A stretch of 32,982 bases of DNA from Methanobacteriota archaeon. Its GTDB lineage: Archaea > JAADCQ01 > Methanopyri > Methanopyrales > Methanopyraceae. Under the pieces are notes generated by a model. That model worked only from the letters and a program-made list of their open reading frames with translations. It ran no database searches and was not told the origin of the DNA. The stretch is from the NCBI GenBank assembly GCA_027064305.1, contig JAMOPY010000012.1:1-32982 (forward strand), read 5' to 3'. Made by a program: the position numbers and the translations under genes. Positions 31,401-32,982 of this stretch are shown in pieces (within the stretch, counting starts at the first letter, position 1; each line of letters opens with the position of its first letter).

Positions 31401-32982
31401 CGCGACGTACTCGGACCAGAGCCGCTCCAACCGCGCGTACCGCTCGAAGTCCCGGAAGTACCCGGTCGGCGGGGACGGGTAGGTGATCAGGACCGCGCCG
31501 CCCCGGTACTTGGCCAGCAGCGCCTCGCCCGGGTTCGAGACGATGTAGAAGTACCCCTGCGGGACGTCCGGCAGCAGCAGGTGCGTCCAGTCCGTGACCG
31601 TGAGACCCCGGTCGTGCCCCGGCAGGAACTCGAACGTCCCGTGCGTGCCCACGTACACCACCGCGTCCGCCCGGAACACGCGCCGGATCCACCCGTACGC
31701 CGCGATGTACTGCCAGTGCGGCGGCAGCGTCCGCGAGTGGTACGTGACGGACGTGCTCGACCAGCCCCGGGGCGGCTGCAGGACGATCGCCACCTTACCC
31801 ACCACCAGGGCCGGGACCAGGCACCGACCCTCGTAGACCATCAGCCCCCGGTTGTCCGACGCCGACCCCCACAGCTCCCGGAACGACCGCAGCATCCCCT
31901 CCACGACCCGGCGCGCCCGCTCGTACCGGGCCGGGTCGCACCTCCGCACCAGCTCCAGGTACCGCTCCAACCGCGACACCACGTCCTCCCGGAACCACCG
32001 CTCCACCACGCCCGCCGGGACCAACTGGTCCGACGAGACCCGACCCAGCGTGACCTCCTCACCGTCCACCCGAACCCTCACCACTCCCCGCTCCACCACC
32101 ACCTCCACCCGCGTCCCGTCCACGCTCGCCGACCACTCCGCCCGACCCCCCCGATACAGGCGCACGATCCGACCCAGCTCCGGCCGACTCCACGGGCCCA
32201 CGTTCACCAGCAACGCCACCGAGCGCTCCGGATGGCGCGGATCCACCCCGGCGGCGAGCGCCTCCAGCGCCACCGCGAGCGCGTCCTCCCACCGCCTCGC
32301 CCGCTCCGGATCCTCCCGGTACCAGGACCACAGGCGCGCGAAGAACGGGGTGGCCGGGCCCAGATCGAACCCCCACGCGGCCAGCGCGGCCAGCAGGCGC
32401 ACCAGGCTCCGCGGCACGTCCAGGTACGCGGCCCCCAACCCCGAGCGGCCCGGCGGGTAGCAGTAGACCACGAGCGCCACCCGCTTCTCCCGGTTCGGCA
32501 GCCTCCGCAGCCTGAGCAGCCGCTCCACCAACCCCGCCAGATCGTCCAGCGTGCCCGGCAGCAGCCGCGGGCCCTCCGGCGAGTTCAACCAGAGCACGCG
32601 GAACCAGAACCCACCCTCCCGCTCCGAGCCCAGCTGCACCTGGTACGTCCACTCCAGCAGCGGCCCCGCCAACTCGCCCGCGTACTCACCCACGCTCATC
32701 CGCTCGTCGCCCAGGAACGGGAAGACCACCTGCACCAGCGGCGCGTTCAACCGGGACAGCACGTACTCCGCCGGCCGCGGGAAGTCCAGGGTAAAGGCAC
32801 GGAGGCTGACCACCGCCTCCACCCGCTTCCCCAGCTCCCAAAGCCGATCCAGCACCATCGCCGGCGTCACGAGCCCGAGCCCGCAGAACACCCCCACCGC
32901 CCGCGCCCCGTACCGACGCGCCACCGCGTCCAACCGGTCCACCACCGCCTCCACGACGCGCCTCACCGGCGTCATCAGGTAC
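28425..32982 (-). CDS. CobN/Mg-chelatase subunit H-like protein with basic tail and membrane anchor, N-terminus outside window
   Basis: At least 1516 residues are visible, counting from an in-frame ATG at 32975; the frame stays open to the window edge, and the first residues align inside the CobN N-terminal domain, so the true start lies beyond. Family marks are GTHGTFEFLPG (443-453), IVSNPGEALLAKYRGGAVLI (about 480-500), LTGGHVPTGGLGEPLWNPRA, LYLLGVKPVWDPGTGRVVG and VDVVVDQIVNAFNVIDVNDYY. CobN drives ATP-dependent metal insertion with AAA+ partners; none is in the window. From about residue 1285 there is a proline/threonine linker, then some 190 residues rich in alanine, arginine and serine with almost no acidic residue, then a membrane helix (WVLALMLTLLALSVGALW) and KRREMTGKPPRW at the end. 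The stop lies four bases from the convergent radical SAM stop. Confidence 0.85.
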   Translation of the reverse strand, partial: YLMTPVRRVVEAVVDRLDAVARRYGARAVGVFCGLGLVTPAMVLDRLWELGKRVEAVVSLRAFTLDFPRPAEYVLSRLNAPLVQVVFPFLGDERMSVGEYAGELAGPLLEWTYQVQLGSEREGGFWFRVLWLNSPEGPRLLPGTLDDLAGLVERLLRLRRLPNREKRVALVVYCYPPGRSGLGAAYLDVPRSLVRLLAALAAWGFDLGPATPFFARLWSWYREDPERARRWEDALAVALEALAAGVDPRHPERSVALLVNVGPWSRPELGRIVRLYRGGRAEWSASVDGTRVEVVVERGVVRVRVDGEEVTLGRVSSDQLVPAGVVERWFREDVVSRLERYLELVRRCDPARYERARRVVEGMLRSFRELWGSASDNRGLMVYEGRCLVPALVVGKVAIVLQPPRGWSSTSVTYHSRTLPPHWQYIAAYGWIRRVFRADAVVYVGTHGTFEFLPGHDRGLTVTDWTHLLLPDVPQGYFYIVSNPGEALLAKYRGGAVLITYPSPPTGYFRDFERYARLERLWSEYVAASAYGGSPTVQREVLRRIVEEAKRLGLLEEVVRAIFQERGEAPPRDAERWALEHPDEFLSELHDYLLSLRGEACFYGLHVLGEDLSPEVALREAVMVYAPRFVPYLAVVSGLTGKATLQEVYRLLDERPDLYDRLREASIRVLERFLRLVLSEPALVRRLDEWVRLMDEGELKDDADLLSRADQILHEPWVYSTLLDRFSEALSSEGMVKVTREYDEDLVKMLADAYREYVHVLRSGWYELEGLRTFLTGGHVPTGGLGEPLWNPRAFPVGRNGVPFDPETLPTPEAWDVARRLVDELLARYYRTYHRWPETVTVVLFAAHELTSGGLGIAEVLYLLGVKPVWDPGTGRVVGLRVIPLDRLTVRVDGVPVRRPRIDVIALCTAVMTSIEPLVRLLALASRMVCRLDEPPEWNYPRKHYLELVREGVDERLAATRVFGEPPGDPQGTGVNRIIEFGWSSLTRGLGVSGSGDLDRRLTEPIVRSFESRVAYAFIVEAPDGTEVRLDELTGYRAAVPALRVFRALSRTVDVVVDQIVNAFNVIDVNDYYSWVGGMAAYVRRLRGREPLVYFTVARSPMTASVQSLAERLSIETRSELLSPSWWHALMAHDPDVGWHEVEKRLGNLIGVLSTMRQARSVGDVLLTQVARTVVTMLGRYRPRTALGWANVQSALSWLVEAARTGLWHPDRKTLAEVVRAWARVTARYGPSTCHHTSPNPSTVAYVQRVAAALNLPDVQQLLPDIVAAYQALDNPEIVRDIRELTRLGAATAPTAPTTTIAPAPSPPRPGPRSPATRVTTRSHPSGRAVGGAQPTRVSPRQTLRTALRAAATAVRSLARAITRASASQAASAARALHRAVSNVARAATALARTTYAIARNPTGRVGLTGGRRGGSARTISLRGARPVVRAAAGSPATAAPSGGSRAAAPRSSKVARSRLSHERARAQAARAMRRAGAASTPPRRIWEWVLALMLTLLALSVGALWKRREMTGKPPRW

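Noticed and set aside
1..32982. CRISPR array, insertion sequences or inteins
   Set aside because: No regularly spaced identical repeats, no transposase and no intein splice motifs were seen. MCM, RadA and PolB are uninterrupted.

Overview
The window reads as a piece of an archaeal chromosome from a hyperthermophilic methanogen of the Methanopyrus type. It holds archaeal information-processing genes (aIF2-beta, MCM, RadA, archaeal-type Lhr helicase, family B DNA polymerase, archaeal NAC), the archaeal ether-lipid prenyltransferase (UbiA family) and the archaeal fructose-1,6-bisphosphate aldolase/phosphatase. The DNA is visibly very G+C rich, GTG and TTG starts are frequent, and most proteins are strongly acidic, as is known for Methanopyrus. 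No methanogenesis gene lies in the window, so the genus is an inference. No CRISPR array, insertion sequence, rRNA or convincing tRNA was seen.

Layout. (1) 1-4986, minus strand: a tight run of seven genes transcribed toward position 1: a small acidic protein, a MEMO1-family protein (AmrB), a small membrane protein, MCM helicase, an OB-fold protein, aIF2-beta and DUF424 (cut by the window edge). (2) 4987-5682, plus: a methyltransferase starting back to back with that run. (3) 5679-10309, minus: TldD and TldE, an unknown protein, and GatB. (4) 10314-12368, plus: a small PUA protein, NAC, and the gluconeogenic aldolase/phosphatase. (5) 12365-15700, minus: a membrane prenyltransferase, the radical SAM enzyme AmrS, and a 426-residue orphan. 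(6) 15701-15991: a non-coding stretch with a candidate pair of C/D box small RNAs on the minus strand and the radA promoter. (7) 15992-16945, plus: RadA. (8) 17015-19266, minus: RNase Z translationally coupled to a protein that looks like a CARF-HEPN (Csm6/Cas02710-like) RNase. (9) 19339-22074, plus: Lhr-type helicase. (10) 22071-23626, minus: a secreted, membrane-anchored protein with a Cys-His-Asp pattern, and CbiT. (11) 23601-28420, plus: CbiL, DNA polymerase B and a COG1031-type radical SAM protein. (12) 28425 to the end, minus: a CobN/Mg-chelatase-H-like giant protein with a very basic tail and a C-terminal membrane anchor; its N-terminus lies outside the window.

Functional themes. Replication, repair and recombination (MCM, OB-fold protein, RadA, Lhr, PolB), RNA handling (RNase Z, the CARF-HEPN candidate, PUA protein, possible C/D RNAs), translation (aIF2-beta, GatB, NAC) and tetrapyrrole chemistry (CbiT, CbiL, CobN-like). 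Two of the three AmmeMemoRadiSam partners are present about 9 kb apart. Packing is extreme: three convergent gene pairs share interlocked stop codons, and three divergent pairs start within a few bases of each other or overlap.

The best candidates for something undescribed are the CARF-HEPN-like protein coupled to RNase Z, the membrane-anchored CobN-like protein with its basic tail, the exported Ca-loop/Cys-His-Asp protein, and the tandem C/D-like RNAs.
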